64,000 nt of DNA from Idiomarina sp. (lineage in GTDB: Bacteria; Pseudomonadota; Gammaproteobacteria; Enterobacterales; Alteromonadaceae). Numbering within the stretch: position 1 is the stretch's first letter; each line of letters starts with the position of its first letter. The DNA lies in the NCBI GenBank assembly GCA_020831965.1, contig JAFIFP010000007.1, positions 1-64,000 on the forward strand, read 5' to 3'. This document shows positions 16,777-24,658 of this stretch, one piece after another. Below the pieces are notes generated by a model. That model was not told the DNA's origin and searched no databases. It saw only the letters and a list, made by a program, of their open reading frames with translations. The position numbers were made by a program, and so were the translations under genes.

Positions 16777-17298
16777 ATGACCACGCAACTCGTTATTAGC
16801 AGTAAAGTCCTCTCGCTTCGTGGCAGAATGAATGTAACAAACCCAGAGGGACAGGAGCTTTACTCCGCTCAAGGCGAGTGGGCCTTGTGGAGTCCAGCAT
16901 GGCGTATTCTCAAGGGTACGCGGGAAGTTGCGACTATTAAGCGACGTATGTTTTCTTGGACTCCGCGTTGGGACATTACCGGACAACTCGGTACGTTTGT
17001 GATTGAACGTCAGCTGTTCAGCTTTGTTAGGAACTACCGCGTGGTGGGTGGGCCATTTGATGGGGCGCGAACCATCGGGAATTTCTGGGACTTGAAGTTC
17101 AGGATTGAGCGAGGCGCTGAGACTATTGCACAAGCTTCAGCGAGTTTATTTAGTATTCGCAATCGACACAGCATTGAAGTGCATCCAGACCGAAGCGAGG
17201 GAGACGCTGAAGCTGAGCTGCTGACGGTCATCGCGATGGTCACTATGAAGCTCGATCAACGTCAGCGTAATTCGTCGCGCCGACAACATGGACGATAG
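16777..17298 (+). CDS. LURP-one/YxjI (Tubby C-terminal-like) family protein
   Basis: 173 residues from ATG 16777, which fits the family length; GTG 16735 would add 14. The beta-strand pattern VISSKVLSLRGRMNVTNPEG ... ILKGTREVATIKRRMFSWTPRWDI ... FVIERQLFSF matches the LURP-one-related/YxjI fold, a Tubby-like barrel related to phospholipid scramblases. Role in bacteria unknown; related proteins may bind lipid. No signal peptide, so cytosolic or peripheral. Lies between the lipoprotein and the ankyrin-like gene. Confidence 0.6.
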   Translation: MTTQLVISSKVLSLRGRMNVTNPEGQELYSAQGEWALWSPAWRILKGTREVATIKRRMFSWTPRWDITGQLGTFVIERQLFSFVRNYRVVGGPFDGARTIGNFWDLKFRIERGAETIAQASASLFSIRNRHSIEVHPDRSEGDAEAELLTVIAMVTMKLDQRQRNSSRRQHGR

Positions 17299-17417
17299 CG
17301 AGAGCCGGTAATCCTACTCATAGAGAACTACAAAAGCTCCCTTAGTCTTTGACATCATTGTCTGTCATTGCAGCAATTCGTTAACTTTTTGTCTTTTTGA
17401 ATAGGGAAATTCCCGAG

Positions 17418-19358
17418 ATGAGTCGTACGGGCCAAGAACCAAACCGTCGGTCTAAAACATGGATACTTTTTGCGTTCGTCATAGCGGTGGCTGTGCTGAT
17501 TGGCTTTCGTTATGTGAATCAACCCAAACAAAGCGCGAGCGCTCCTCTCGCGCAGACTGAACATGGCCTGCAAAGTACGTCAAACATCTCTCCTTCAAGT
17601 CCACGCGGTTTTGGCGAAGTCTCCGAACTCGATACGTCGGATTTTTCTCAATGCGAAGCCTATCTACGAAATCTCACTTTAGAAAGGGCTCGATGGGGTC
17701 GTGAAAACTATCGGGACTGGGCGCGTTATCTAGAACAGGGATATTCACTGGACGATGTGACGTTGATAGTCGAACGTTTCGCTAATCCCAACTTTGCTGC
17801 CAGCTTTCGTGCCGAACAATTACGCAAAGGTAGTAAAGTCGCGTTGCAGAACGAAGCCTTAATGGAAGAGCTTCAGCGACAGGTGCCAGAGGCTGTCGAG
17901 ATGGGGATTTCCGTTCAGCGAGGCTACCCGAACCCTTGGCTAGAGTCGTTCGAGACTATGTCAGAAAGTGAGAGAAGGCAGGTGCTAGCTGATCATCCGG
18001 TAAGCGTGGATGACGCTGCTTATTTTGTTCATGCAGGACTGTCCGACGAGTATCTTCTCATGATGCTGGATCGTATCTCAGATGTGGATGCTACGGTCAA
18101 CTTTAATAGACTCGAAGCTACTTCGTTACTTGATTATGCGATATTCGCTTCTCGGCCTGCTGTGGTTGAGATGCTACTGCGGCGAGGAGCGTCACCGACG
18201 TCCGATGCGCACTTGGGCTCTTCGATGGAGTGGGCGTTGAGTCGCCTAGGCTATGCGAATGATGATATTCGAGCGGCTGCTGTGGAGGTGGTGAGACTGC
18301 TGAAGCGGCATGGTGCCGCAGCGCGCTTTGAGTTACAGCGGGAGAATCGCGTCGAGGGTCACTTTCCTCGCCATTCTTATCGGTTTCGCGAAGAGCAAAT
18401 TTTGTCGCTCTGGCAGGATTATCAGTTGAATCTTATGCAAATTGAATCGCGTGAACTGCCCGTATTAGATGAGCATCATCCACTGATTGAAACGTTAAAT
18501 GCTAAGCGAGATGCCTATTTATCTGAAAACAAAAGCGGTGAAAATTATCGAGAGCTGCGTACACTCTGCCAGCACACGTTGAGAGAAGTTAACCGGCAGT
18601 GGCAGCCTGAGTCATCGGCTGATGTGTTAAACCGAGTGATTGCGTTGTACGAAGGATCACCGGAGCGCATCATCAGTGAATTGGCTGATATTGATCCGCT
18701 ATTGGTAGATATATATCGAACACGTTTAGTCGGCATGGCTCGGCCGGGAAGCCGCGAGAGTGAGTTGCAAGATGTCATGGAACTTCTGAATAAAGGTGAG
18801 ACGGCACAAGCGATTCGATACCTCGAAGCGCAGTCATATAGCGATGATCAGAAGCGAAGATTTGTTATCCAGATGCTCAGCTTCAATGCTTATCTATATC
18901 CAGAACTCAGTCGCAGTGCTTTATGGGTCGATGATCTTCAGTTCTTTGATTTGCTGATGGTCGGGTTGAGAGAAGACTTGATTCGGTCACTTGACCAAGC
19001 GGGAGCAAATTTACGCGGAGTAGATCGTCGAGAGAAAACCTTGTTGTATTATGCTACGCAGCGCTTAAATGTTAGTTTGGTTAGGTTTCTCAAAGAGCAA
19101 GGCTATCCATCTTCTTTCGATAGCCAAGGAGAAGATCCGCTTCATGTTGCTTTGGGACTTCGTTCGCAGGGCCAGTCGCTCGAAAACCCAGAAAAGCTTG
19201 TGGATATTTTGATGACATACCGACCAACTATCGATACTCACCATCAAAGCCGAATGGCTCTAATTCAACTCAGGTACCCTTGGCTTTATGAATCATTGAC
19301 AAACCGCCACCCTGAACTTGTGATTGATAGCGATACCCCGTTGCCACCGGTACGATAG
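17418..19358 (+). CDS. Ankyrin-repeat-like protein with N-terminal anchor
   Basis: 646 residues from ATG 17418 (AGGGA upstream; TTG 17397 possible). One hydrophobic segment near residues 12-32 (WILFAFVIAVAVLIGF) acts as signal anchor. Ankyrin-type helices are visible at about 225-300 (TSLLDYAIFASRPAVVEMLL, then RRGAS) and about 515-620 (KTLLYYATQRLNVSLVRFL, then DPLHVALGL). The middle is helical and unassigned. Such proteins serve as binding scaffolds; the anchor suggests they do so in the periplasm. Same orientation as the preceding LURP-one gene, about 120 bases downstream. Confidence 0.65.
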   Translation: MSRTGQEPNRRSKTWILFAFVIAVAVLIGFRYVNQPKQSASAPLAQTEHGLQSTSNISPSSPRGFGEVSELDTSDFSQCEAYLRNLTLERARWGRENYRDWARYLEQGYSLDDVTLIVERFANPNFAASFRAEQLRKGSKVALQNEALMEELQRQVPEAVEMGISVQRGYPNPWLESFETMSESERRQVLADHPVSVDDAAYFVHAGLSDEYLLMMLDRISDVDATVNFNRLEATSLLDYAIFASRPAVVEMLLRRGASPTSDAHLGSSMEWALSRLGYANDDIRAAAVEVVRLLKRHGAAARFELQRENRVEGHFPRHSYRFREEQILSLWQDYQLNLMQIESRELPVLDEHHPLIETLNAKRDAYLSENKSGENYRELRTLCQHTLREVNRQWQPESSADVLNRVIALYEGSPERIISELADIDPLLVDIYRTRLVGMARPGSRESELQDVMELLNKGETAQAIRYLEAQSYSDDQKRRFVIQMLSFNAYLYPELSRSALWVDDLQFFDLLMVGLREDLIRSLDQAGANLRGVDRREKTLLYYATQRLNVSLVRFLKEQGYPSSFDSQGEDPLHVALGLRSQGQSLENPEKLVDILMTYRPTIDTHHQSRMALIQLRYPWLYESLTNRHPELVIDSDTPLPPVR

Positions 19359-19390
19359 GTGGCCTTTGACCACTTCTGGTTCTGCCCTTG

Positions 19391-19426
19391 CCTCGGCATA
19401 ACAATGCCGGGGTCACAATGCCGAGG
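19391..19426. repeat. Inverted repeat between the ankyrin gene and the membrane protein
   Basis: CCTCGGCAT (19391-19399) and ATGCCGAGG (19418-19426) are perfect 9-base complements, with a second copy of the ATGCCG half (AATGCCGGGG) in the loop. No T-run follows; it may be an attenuator-like or REP-like hairpin. Confidence 0.5.
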
Positions 19427-19487
19427 TCAGAAGCGCTGGTATATGCCTCGTTACAATTCACTGATAAGAGAGAAGGACATTTCGACA

Positions 19488-19931
19488 ATGGTCAAAGACC
19501 TATTTAAGCCGAGTCCAAAGTTCGACGGAATTCGGCCGTTCAATATCTACTTTATGCGGCTTATCTATACCTTAATATTTTTTGTTCTGGGCAAAGATGT
19601 TTGGAGTTATATCTTTGCTCATCCTGGTGGTTGGGGTGAGAACGAAGCCGTGGCTTGGAGTGTTTGGGCCGCCTTTTCAACTTTGGCGCTGCTGGGGATT
19701 TTTAGAACCGTGCAAATGATTCCCATTTTGCTGTTAGAAATTTTTTATAAAGTACTCTGGCTTATACTGGTGGTGTATCCGCTTTGGCGCTCTGCTGAAC
19801 TTGTTGGTTCAGGTGTCGAAGACACAGCCTTCGCATTTGCGCTAGTAATACTGCCAATCCTTGCTGTGCCATGGGGTTATGTGTGGCAGCGATATATATT
19901 GGGAAGATCTAACACCCCAGAAATTGCTTAG
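19488..19931 (+). CDS. Hypothetical inner-membrane protein
   Basis: 147 residues from ATG 19488, supported by GAGAAGGA about 10 bases upstream; the frame opens further back without one. Four hydrophobic helices (FMRLIYTLIFFVLG, AWSVWAAFSTLALLGIF, IPILLLEIFYKVLWLILVV, AFALVILPILAVPWGYVW). Basic start FKPSPKFDGIRPFN. A widespread but uncharacterised membrane-protein type; no function can be inferred. Confidence 0.65.
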   Translation: MVKDLFKPSPKFDGIRPFNIYFMRLIYTLIFFVLGKDVWSYIFAHPGGWGENEAVAWSVWAAFSTLALLGIFRTVQMIPILLLEIFYKVLWLILVVYPLWRSAELVGSGVEDTAFAFALVILPILAVPWGYVWQRYILGRSNTPEIA

Positions 19932-19971
19932 TTTCACTGCGGAGATAAGTCGCATGAACTGCGATGACCGT

Positions 19972-20283
19972 CTAGACCGAGCGAGTGAGCTGAGGAGGAA
20001 ACTCAAGCTTTTGCACTTTGTCTAGACTGAGTTGTTTTTCGGCATGCCATAGATCGTAGGTATCCTGCATTGCTAGCCAGCTTTCAGGGCTTCTTCCCAG
20101 TGCTTTAGACAAACGCAATGCCATTTCTGGACTAATACCACTTTGAGCTTTCAAGACTCTGTTCAATGTGGAGGGAGAAACATCTAATTTGGTAGCCAAA
20201 TATCTGCAACTCAGACTAAATGGTTCCATATAGGTCACTCTAATAAACTCCCCTGGATGAACTGGGTTATACATCACAGACAT
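19972..20283 (-). CDS. higA: HigA-type antitoxin, XRE family
   Basis: 103 residues: NPVHPGEFIRVTYMEP at the N terminus and a Cro/C1 helix-turn-helix (YLATKLDVSPSTLNRVLKAQ), then ALRLSKALGRSPESWLAMQ, the VapI/HigA signature. The ATG overlaps the toxin stop by one base (TGATG). Toxin-first order is characteristic of higBA. HigA neutralises HigB and represses the operon. Confidence 0.93.
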   Translation of the reverse strand: MSVMYNPVHPGEFIRVTYMEPFSLSCRYLATKLDVSPSTLNRVLKAQSGISPEMALRLSKALGRSPESWLAMQDTYDLWHAEKQLSLDKVQKLEFPPQLTRSV

Positions 20284-20561
20284 CAGTGATAATCCTCATA
20301 ATTAAGCAGATACACATGACCATCACGAAACTCAAAGGTTAGCCGCCAGTTCCCGTTGACCACTATCGACCAATGACCCTTTCGCTCTCCTCTTAACGGA
20401 TGGAGTTTATATCCGGGAAGGTCAAGATCTGAGACTTTCATTGCGGTGTGCAGAGCAGTGAGTTGCATTCGTAATCTTTTAGCATGATTAACCTGAATGC
20501 CTCGAGTACTTCCTGTCTCGAAGTACAGCTGCAGTCCCTTGTGTTTGAAAGCCTTGATCAC
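20283..20561 (-). CDS. higB: HigB-type toxin, RelE/ParE superfamily
   Basis: 92 residues from GTG 20561. Typical HigB: IKAFKHKGLQLYFETGSTRG, HAKRLRMQLTALHTA, then LHPLRGERKGHWSIVVNGNW and RLTFEFRDGHVYLLNYEDYH. HigB is a ribosome-dependent mRNA endonuclease. No ribosome-binding site precedes the GTG, and the -10 box of the promoter ends about 7 bases before it, so the transcript may be leaderless. Confidence 0.93.
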   Translation of the reverse strand: MIKAFKHKGLQLYFETGSTRGIQVNHAKRLRMQLTALHTAMKVSDLDLPGYKLHPLRGERKGHWSIVVNGNWRLTFEFRDGHVYLLNYEDYH

Positions 20562-20567
20562 TGATGT

Positions 20568-20595
20568 AGTGTAGCGCGTTGCGCAACAGTGTCAA
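20568..20595 (-). promoter_or_regulatory. higBA promoter with palindromic operator in the spacer
   Basis: Minus strand: TTGACA (20595-20590), 16-base spacer, TACACT (20573-20568). The spacer contains the perfect palindrome GTTGCGCAAC (20578-20587), a likely HigA binding site. The predicted start of transcription falls at or next to the higB GTG. Confidence 0.7.
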
Positions 20596-20760
20596 TGTCA
20601 GTGTAAATGTCAGCGTCGGCAAAATGGTTTGTTATCAAAGTCTGATCCTATGGTTAGCGTTAGTTTGCAATTAAGATCTTAGGTTTAGATCGTGTCTCGG
20701 TCGATACCTATATAGTATCGAAATTGCGTAGATTAATGCCTTGTGAAAGGGAGATAGCTC

Positions 20761-21339
20761 ATGGCCTATGTCATTCACTCGCTCAACATGACAGCGAGCG
20801 GTCTCTGCCACCATTTGGATAGCGTGGTTGACGATGAACATCATCAATATGCCCTCGATCTGACTCTGTCTGCTGACGCCTTGATAGTCGGCAGAAATAC
20901 CTTCGATCTATTTATGGAGTTCTGGCCTGCAGCGGCAGGGCGAACGGATCTACCTAAGGGCACGTTAGCCTTAGCAAAGGCCTTTCACGACGTTGCCAAA
21001 TACGTTGTTTCCAGCCGGCAGGTTGAGCTGACGTGGAACAACACGCGTCAGATTCAAGAGGCAAGCCTCGGAAATATTCGAAGTGAATTAGAGCGTATTA
21101 AAGGAAAGGCCGTGATTTTTGGCAGTCCAGGCTTGGCGACTAGCTTGTTAAATGAAGGCTTGGTGGATGAGATTCATATTCTTGCGCAACCTTTTATCGG
21201 TGTTGAAGGTTCCCAAGCATTCAGTGGATTGAAAATGCGCGCTGATCTAAATCTTCTCGATGCAAAGGCGCTAGCGTCTGGCTCGGTTCTACTGCGTTAT
21301 CGAGTTATGAGAACAGCATCCAGCTGGCGACCCTTGTGA
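20761..21339 (+). CDS. Dihydrofolate reductase-like (RibD C-terminal) protein
   Basis: 192 residues, AAGGGAGA ribosome-binding site. The RibD-C/DHFR-like fold is recognisable: LSADALIVGRNTFDLF, then KYVVSSRQVELTWNNTR, GKAVIFGSPGLATSLLNEGL, VDEIHILAQPFIGVEGSQAF. These stand-alone proteins bind NADPH but are mostly uncharacterised; it is not a standard folA. Stands alone, ended by the hairpin at 21352. Confidence 0.75.
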   Translation: MAYVIHSLNMTASGLCHHLDSVVDDEHHQYALDLTLSADALIVGRNTFDLFMEFWPAAAGRTDLPKGTLALAKAFHDVAKYVVSSRQVELTWNNTRQIQEASLGNIRSELERIKGKAVIFGSPGLATSLLNEGLVDEIHILAQPFIGVEGSQAFSGLKMRADLNLLDAKALASGSVLLRYRVMRTASSWRPL

Positions 21340-21351
21340 CCAATGCCTGAT

Positions 21352-21383
21352 GCGCTATCCCGGCAACTACGCCGAGATAGCGC
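21352..21383. terminator. Bidirectional hairpin between the DHFR-like gene and the DUF3096 gene
   Basis: GCGCTATCCCGGC (21352-21364) and GCCGAGATAGCGC (21371-21383) pair with one mismatch around loop AACTAC. It sits between two convergent stops. The core GCTATCCCGG recurs in the hairpin at 36876. Confidence 0.65.
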
Positions 21384-21390
21384 TTAGAAA

Positions 21391-21528
21391 TCACAGGCCA
21401 AAGATTTGAATGATGCCAATTGCAATGAGATAAATAGCGACCACATAGTTAAGAAGCTTAGGCTTTAGCAGAATCAGAACACCAGCAACGATGGCAATGA
21501 CTGGAGCAAGGGTAATATGCAGATTCAT
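21391..21528 (-). CDS. Small membrane protein, DUF3096 family
   Basis: 45 residues from ATG 21528, preceded by AAGGATAGG. The sequence NLHITLAPVIAIVAGVLIL followed by KPKLLNYVVAIYLIAIG matches the DUF3096 family: two short hydrophobic helices separated by a basic turn. Function unknown; such proteins are often encoded near envelope-stress genes. First of three very small genes in a row on this strand (21.4-22.1 kb). Confidence 0.75.
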   Translation of the reverse strand: MNLHITLAPVIAIVAGVLILLKPKLLNYVVAIYLIAIGIIQIFGL

Positions 21529-21706
21529 AATCCTATCCTTTTATAGTTGAGATGATGTGTTGCTAAAAGCAGTGTGCGCCTCGCTGAAAGTTTTGGCAAT
21601 TCGTTGTTCGTTAGATATGGGTTAATCTAGAAGAAGCGCAGACTTCTGCTTAAGCTCTCTTCCGAAGTACATCAGTGTGGTCCCAAAGCGTTTACTTAAC
21701 ACTTGA

Positions 21707-21841
21707 TTAGAACAGCAAATACCAACCGAACGGCATGAGACGATTCATTAGCAGTTCGAGAGCTTGATAAATCGCAATGCACGATATGGCGAGTAGTCCG
21801 TAGCCGGTTAAAGGTAATAGCTTTTCTGTAAAAAGGTTCAT
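21707..21841 (-). CDS. Small single-pass membrane protein, hypothetical
   Basis: 44 residues from ATG 21841. AAAGGAGG lies 6 bases upstream, the reason for choosing this start in a longer open frame. One membrane helix (TGYGLLAISCIAIYQALELLM) and a C-terminal PFGWYLLF. No family recognised. Probably in one unit with the 72-residue gene upstream, although a strong hairpin separates them. Confidence 0.55.
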   Translation of the reverse strand: MNLFTEKLLPLTGYGLLAISCIAIYQALELLMNRLMPFGWYLLF

Positions 21842-21871
21842 AACGCCTCCTTTCCCTCCGCGAGCAAGTTG

Positions 21872-21900
21872 CAGTAGCAAGGCATAGAGCCTTGCTACTG
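21872..21900 (-). terminator. Perfect 12-base-pair hairpin between two small genes
   Basis: CAGTAGCAAGGC, loop ATAGA, GCCTTGCTACTG. No long T-run follows on the minus strand, so it may act as a processing or attenuation element instead of a full terminator. Confidence 0.55.
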
Positions 21901-21926
21901 TTCTGCACATATGTTTTGCACGTAAA

Positions 21927-22145
21927 TTAATCAATGCTCGTGATGATGAGCTTTGAAGCTTCGCGCAAGTGTTGCTGTGTGCTTTGCATTAGCTCTTCGA
22001 GTTGCAGCGTCAAGCGCACTTGAAAGTCTTGCTGAATCTCCTGCAACAGATCTTGCTGCTCACAGATATCAGAAGTCGGCAGTGCTAAGGTGCCAGTAGA
22101 CAGCATGGCGATACCGAGAATGTAAGATTTGAATGAAGTTGTCAT
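21927..22145 (-). CDS. Small exported protein, hypothetical
   Basis: 72 residues from ATG 22145, with TGGAGG upstream. A signal peptide is likely (SYILGIAMLSTGTLA, cleavage near residue 22). The mature part is one Gln- and Glu-rich amphipathic helix (LLQEIQQDFQVRLTLQLEEL) with one Cys near its start. Likely periplasmic and possibly self-associating. Not recognised. Confidence 0.5.
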   Translation of the reverse strand: MTTSFKSYILGIAMLSTGTLALPTSDICEQQDLLQEIQQDFQVRLTLQLEELMQSTQQHLREASKLIITSID

Positions 22146-22302
22146 GAGTGCCTCCAGTGGCGTTTGTTTAAGACAACGCCAGATTAGGTCGGGAGGACTG
22201 ATAAAACGATAACGAAGATGGGACTTTTCTGTGACATTGATAGGAGCTTAATTATAACTAAGTTATAACCAAGCTAATTCATTATAAAACAATGGGTTGA
22301 GT

Positions 22303-24462
22303 TCACTTCGGCGAAGAGCCTAAATTGTCAAAGCGAATGATAGGGCTGCTTGATGGCCTTGCAAAGCCATAAATTACTCGCCCGCGATGAACGCTGAGTT
22401 GACTCAAGCTATCGAAAGAGGGGTTGGTGAGGTTTATTGTTGTGACTTCGTTCGTATCAAGTTCTACCACGGTTACAGTTCTCCCATAGTCCAACTCAGT
22501 GTTGAAGACCACGAGAGTGTCGCCATCGATAAAGCTTCTGAAAAATATAACATCCACATCGGTTTCCAGCTGAATAGGTAGCTTGTGAATGCGTTCGAAT
22601 TCTGTGCTTAAGAGCCAGTATTGGCCGGCTTGATCCATTCCCACATACTGGGACTGCCACGGCGCAAGGTAGCGAAAGCCTTCCAATTGCAGGTTCTGTT
22701 GCTGGCTGTTCAGGTCATAGCGGTAGGCATACCAGCGACCATCTTTTTGTTCGGAGAAATACACTGCCGTGTCAGCCAAGAAAGCCTGATGCGGATCGAT
22801 ACGTTGTTGCACTGTATTTAGCTGCTCCATTTGTCCGGTATCGGTGTTGAACACTGTGAACCGACCATGATGCAGAAGCAGCAAAATAGGTTGAGTTGGA
22901 TGATGTTGCACCACTTGCATCGGTAAAATGGACTCAAAAATAGGCTTCTGACTGCCGGTTCCTGCATTGAACTTGAATAAGGTATATTTTTCAGGTTGGC
23001 GCTCAATCAAGTAGTAGGTGTCAGCTTCTGCACTAAAACTTAGTTGTGCTGCGGCCTCCGGCAGGTTAAACAGGCGCTCGGCAGGAACTCGCCAAGGTAG
23101 TCGGCTTTGATAAAACTGAGTAGGTTGGGGCGTAGGGGCCACGATCCCAAAGAACTCACCTGAAGCACTGCGGCGGACTTTTCGGAATCGGTCATCAGCA
23201 GCAATAAGGTTTTGAGCGCTACTAAGGACATCAACTCGGCGCAAAGCATGTTGTCCCGAGTAATTTGAGAGAACTATTTCGTCATTATTTAGCCACTCGA
23301 GAAAGTGGAATGTTCCATCGACTCGAATTTCGCGAAGGATGTCTCGCGTTGCCAAATCGTAGACGTGAATCGTTGAGTCGCTGCTTCGTGCGGTTTGTCT
23401 GAGCATGGCCAGCAGTGTTCGGTCTGGGGAGATCCGCGCGCTTACATCCGACATGTTCGGGAACGGATTGAAGTTAAAGGGGGTCCAGCGTTCTTCGCGA
23501 ATGCTATAGCGGAAATAGGTTAACGATGCTGAGGCTGTTTGCCGAGCACTGACAATAATCTCTTCATGACTGAGAATGAGGGGGTGCACCACAACGGTAA
23601 ACTCACTCGTGTCGATGCGAGTCGGCGGATCATCCAGATTATCAAGAAAATGCAGGTATAAATGGCTGTCTTGTTCGTCGGTGTAGCTATAGAGCAGGTA
23701 GCTGTCATCCAGACTGAACTCCGCGAAGTGTACCGCGCGAACTGGTGTATTGACGCGCTGAATTGCCCCGGTGCGAACATGCATTAAATACAATCCAGAT
23801 GCGTTCTCTAGTACGCCCGTAAATGCCAGCATATCGCCTTCCGAACTCACTGCGAGACTTGTTTTAAAGCCTGGGTAGTCAAGTAAGGTTTCATAGGAAA
23901 GTGTTTCTGATAAACCAGACGAGGTAGCTCTGTCTTGTTGCAGCCATAAGGCAACGGCAATGACTATCGCGATGAGAGCCGTTGTGGCGATACGTAGAAA
24001 GAACCACATGTTCGCTTTCTGAGTAGAAGTAACTTCACCGGTGGCGTGGGTATTTAATGTTGTTGTGTCTATTGAAGGCTGCGGCGCTCCGCTAGCGTCT
24101 ATTCTTTTGCTCTCTTCGATTACCACAGGGGGCACTAGCCATTGATACCCGCGTTTCATGCCTGAGCGAATAAAGAGGGGCTGATCCCGTTCGGTATCGT
24201 TCAAGATACTGCGGAGCTTACTTATGGTGCGTCGAACTGCGGTATCGGAAACAATGCGGCCGACCCAAACCTGTTCGTGTAATTCTTGCAAACTGACATA
24301 GCGTTGATGATGCGCAATCAGGTAACACAAGACGTCGAACACGCGTGGCTCGAGCGGAATACTGGTCTCACCTCGACGCAACTCCTGCTGCATAGTGTCC
24401 AGCACAAATTCGTTGATTTGCAGCAATTTGGGAAGATTATCAGACACTAACAAGTCAGCCAC
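22303..24462 (-). CDS. CadC-like membrane-spanning winged-helix regulator
   Basis: 719 residues from GTG 24462, chosen for AAAGGAA upstream; TTG 24480 is an alternative. Residues about 15-110 form an OmpR/PhoB-type winged helix (PLEPRVFDVLCYLIAHH, RTISKLRSILND). One membrane helix near 150-172 (FFLRIATTALIAIVIAVALW) is followed by about 540 periplasmic residues with repeated strand patterns of a TolB/PD40-like propeller. This is the CadC/ToxR plan: sensing outside and direct DNA binding inside with no phosphorelay. Start codons of this gene and the exported Tiki-like gene at 24659 face each other, so that gene is a candidate target. Confidence 0.8.
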   Translation of the reverse strand: MADLLVSDNLPKLLQINEFVLDTMQQELRRGETSIPLEPRVFDVLCYLIAHHQRYVSLQELHEQVWVGRIVSDTAVRRTISKLRSILNDTERDQPLFIRSGMKRGYQWLVPPVVIEESKRIDASGAPQPSIDTTTLNTHATGEVTSTQKANMWFFLRIATTALIAIVIAVALWLQQDRATSSGLSETLSYETLLDYPGFKTSLAVSSEGDMLAFTGVLENASGLYLMHVRTGAIQRVNTPVRAVHFAEFSLDDSYLLYSYTDEQDSHLYLHFLDNLDDPPTRIDTSEFTVVVHPLILSHEEIIVSARQTASASLTYFRYSIREERWTPFNFNPFPNMSDVSARISPDRTLLAMLRQTARSSDSTIHVYDLATRDILREIRVDGTFHFLEWLNNDEIVLSNYSGQHALRRVDVLSSAQNLIAADDRFRKVRRSASGEFFGIVAPTPQPTQFYQSRLPWRVPAERLFNLPEAAAQLSFSAEADTYYLIERQPEKYTLFKFNAGTGSQKPIFESILPMQVVQHHPTQPILLLLHHGRFTVFNTDTGQMEQLNTVQQRIDPHQAFLADTAVYFSEQKDGRWYAYRYDLNSQQQNLQLEGFRYLAPWQSQYVGMDQAGQYWLLSTEFERIHKLPIQLETDVDVIFFRSFIDGDTLVVFNTELDYGRTVTVVELDTNEVTTINLTNPSFDSLSQLSVHRGRVIYGFARPSSSPIIRFDNLGSSPK

Positions 24463-24658
24463 GGGGTTCCTTTGATGCAATGATTATACAGTGAACCCAC
24501 TCAAAAGACAGAGCACCGACAGCCGTAAACTTGTTCCAGTAGGCGCGTCCTGTCGTATGCGGTGATGAAATTTTAGGTGAACTACCGAATTAAAATCGCT
24601 ATGGTAGAAACAAGTCACTTGTATCTCGGCTACAACGTAAGATAAGGCAGTGTATTTA

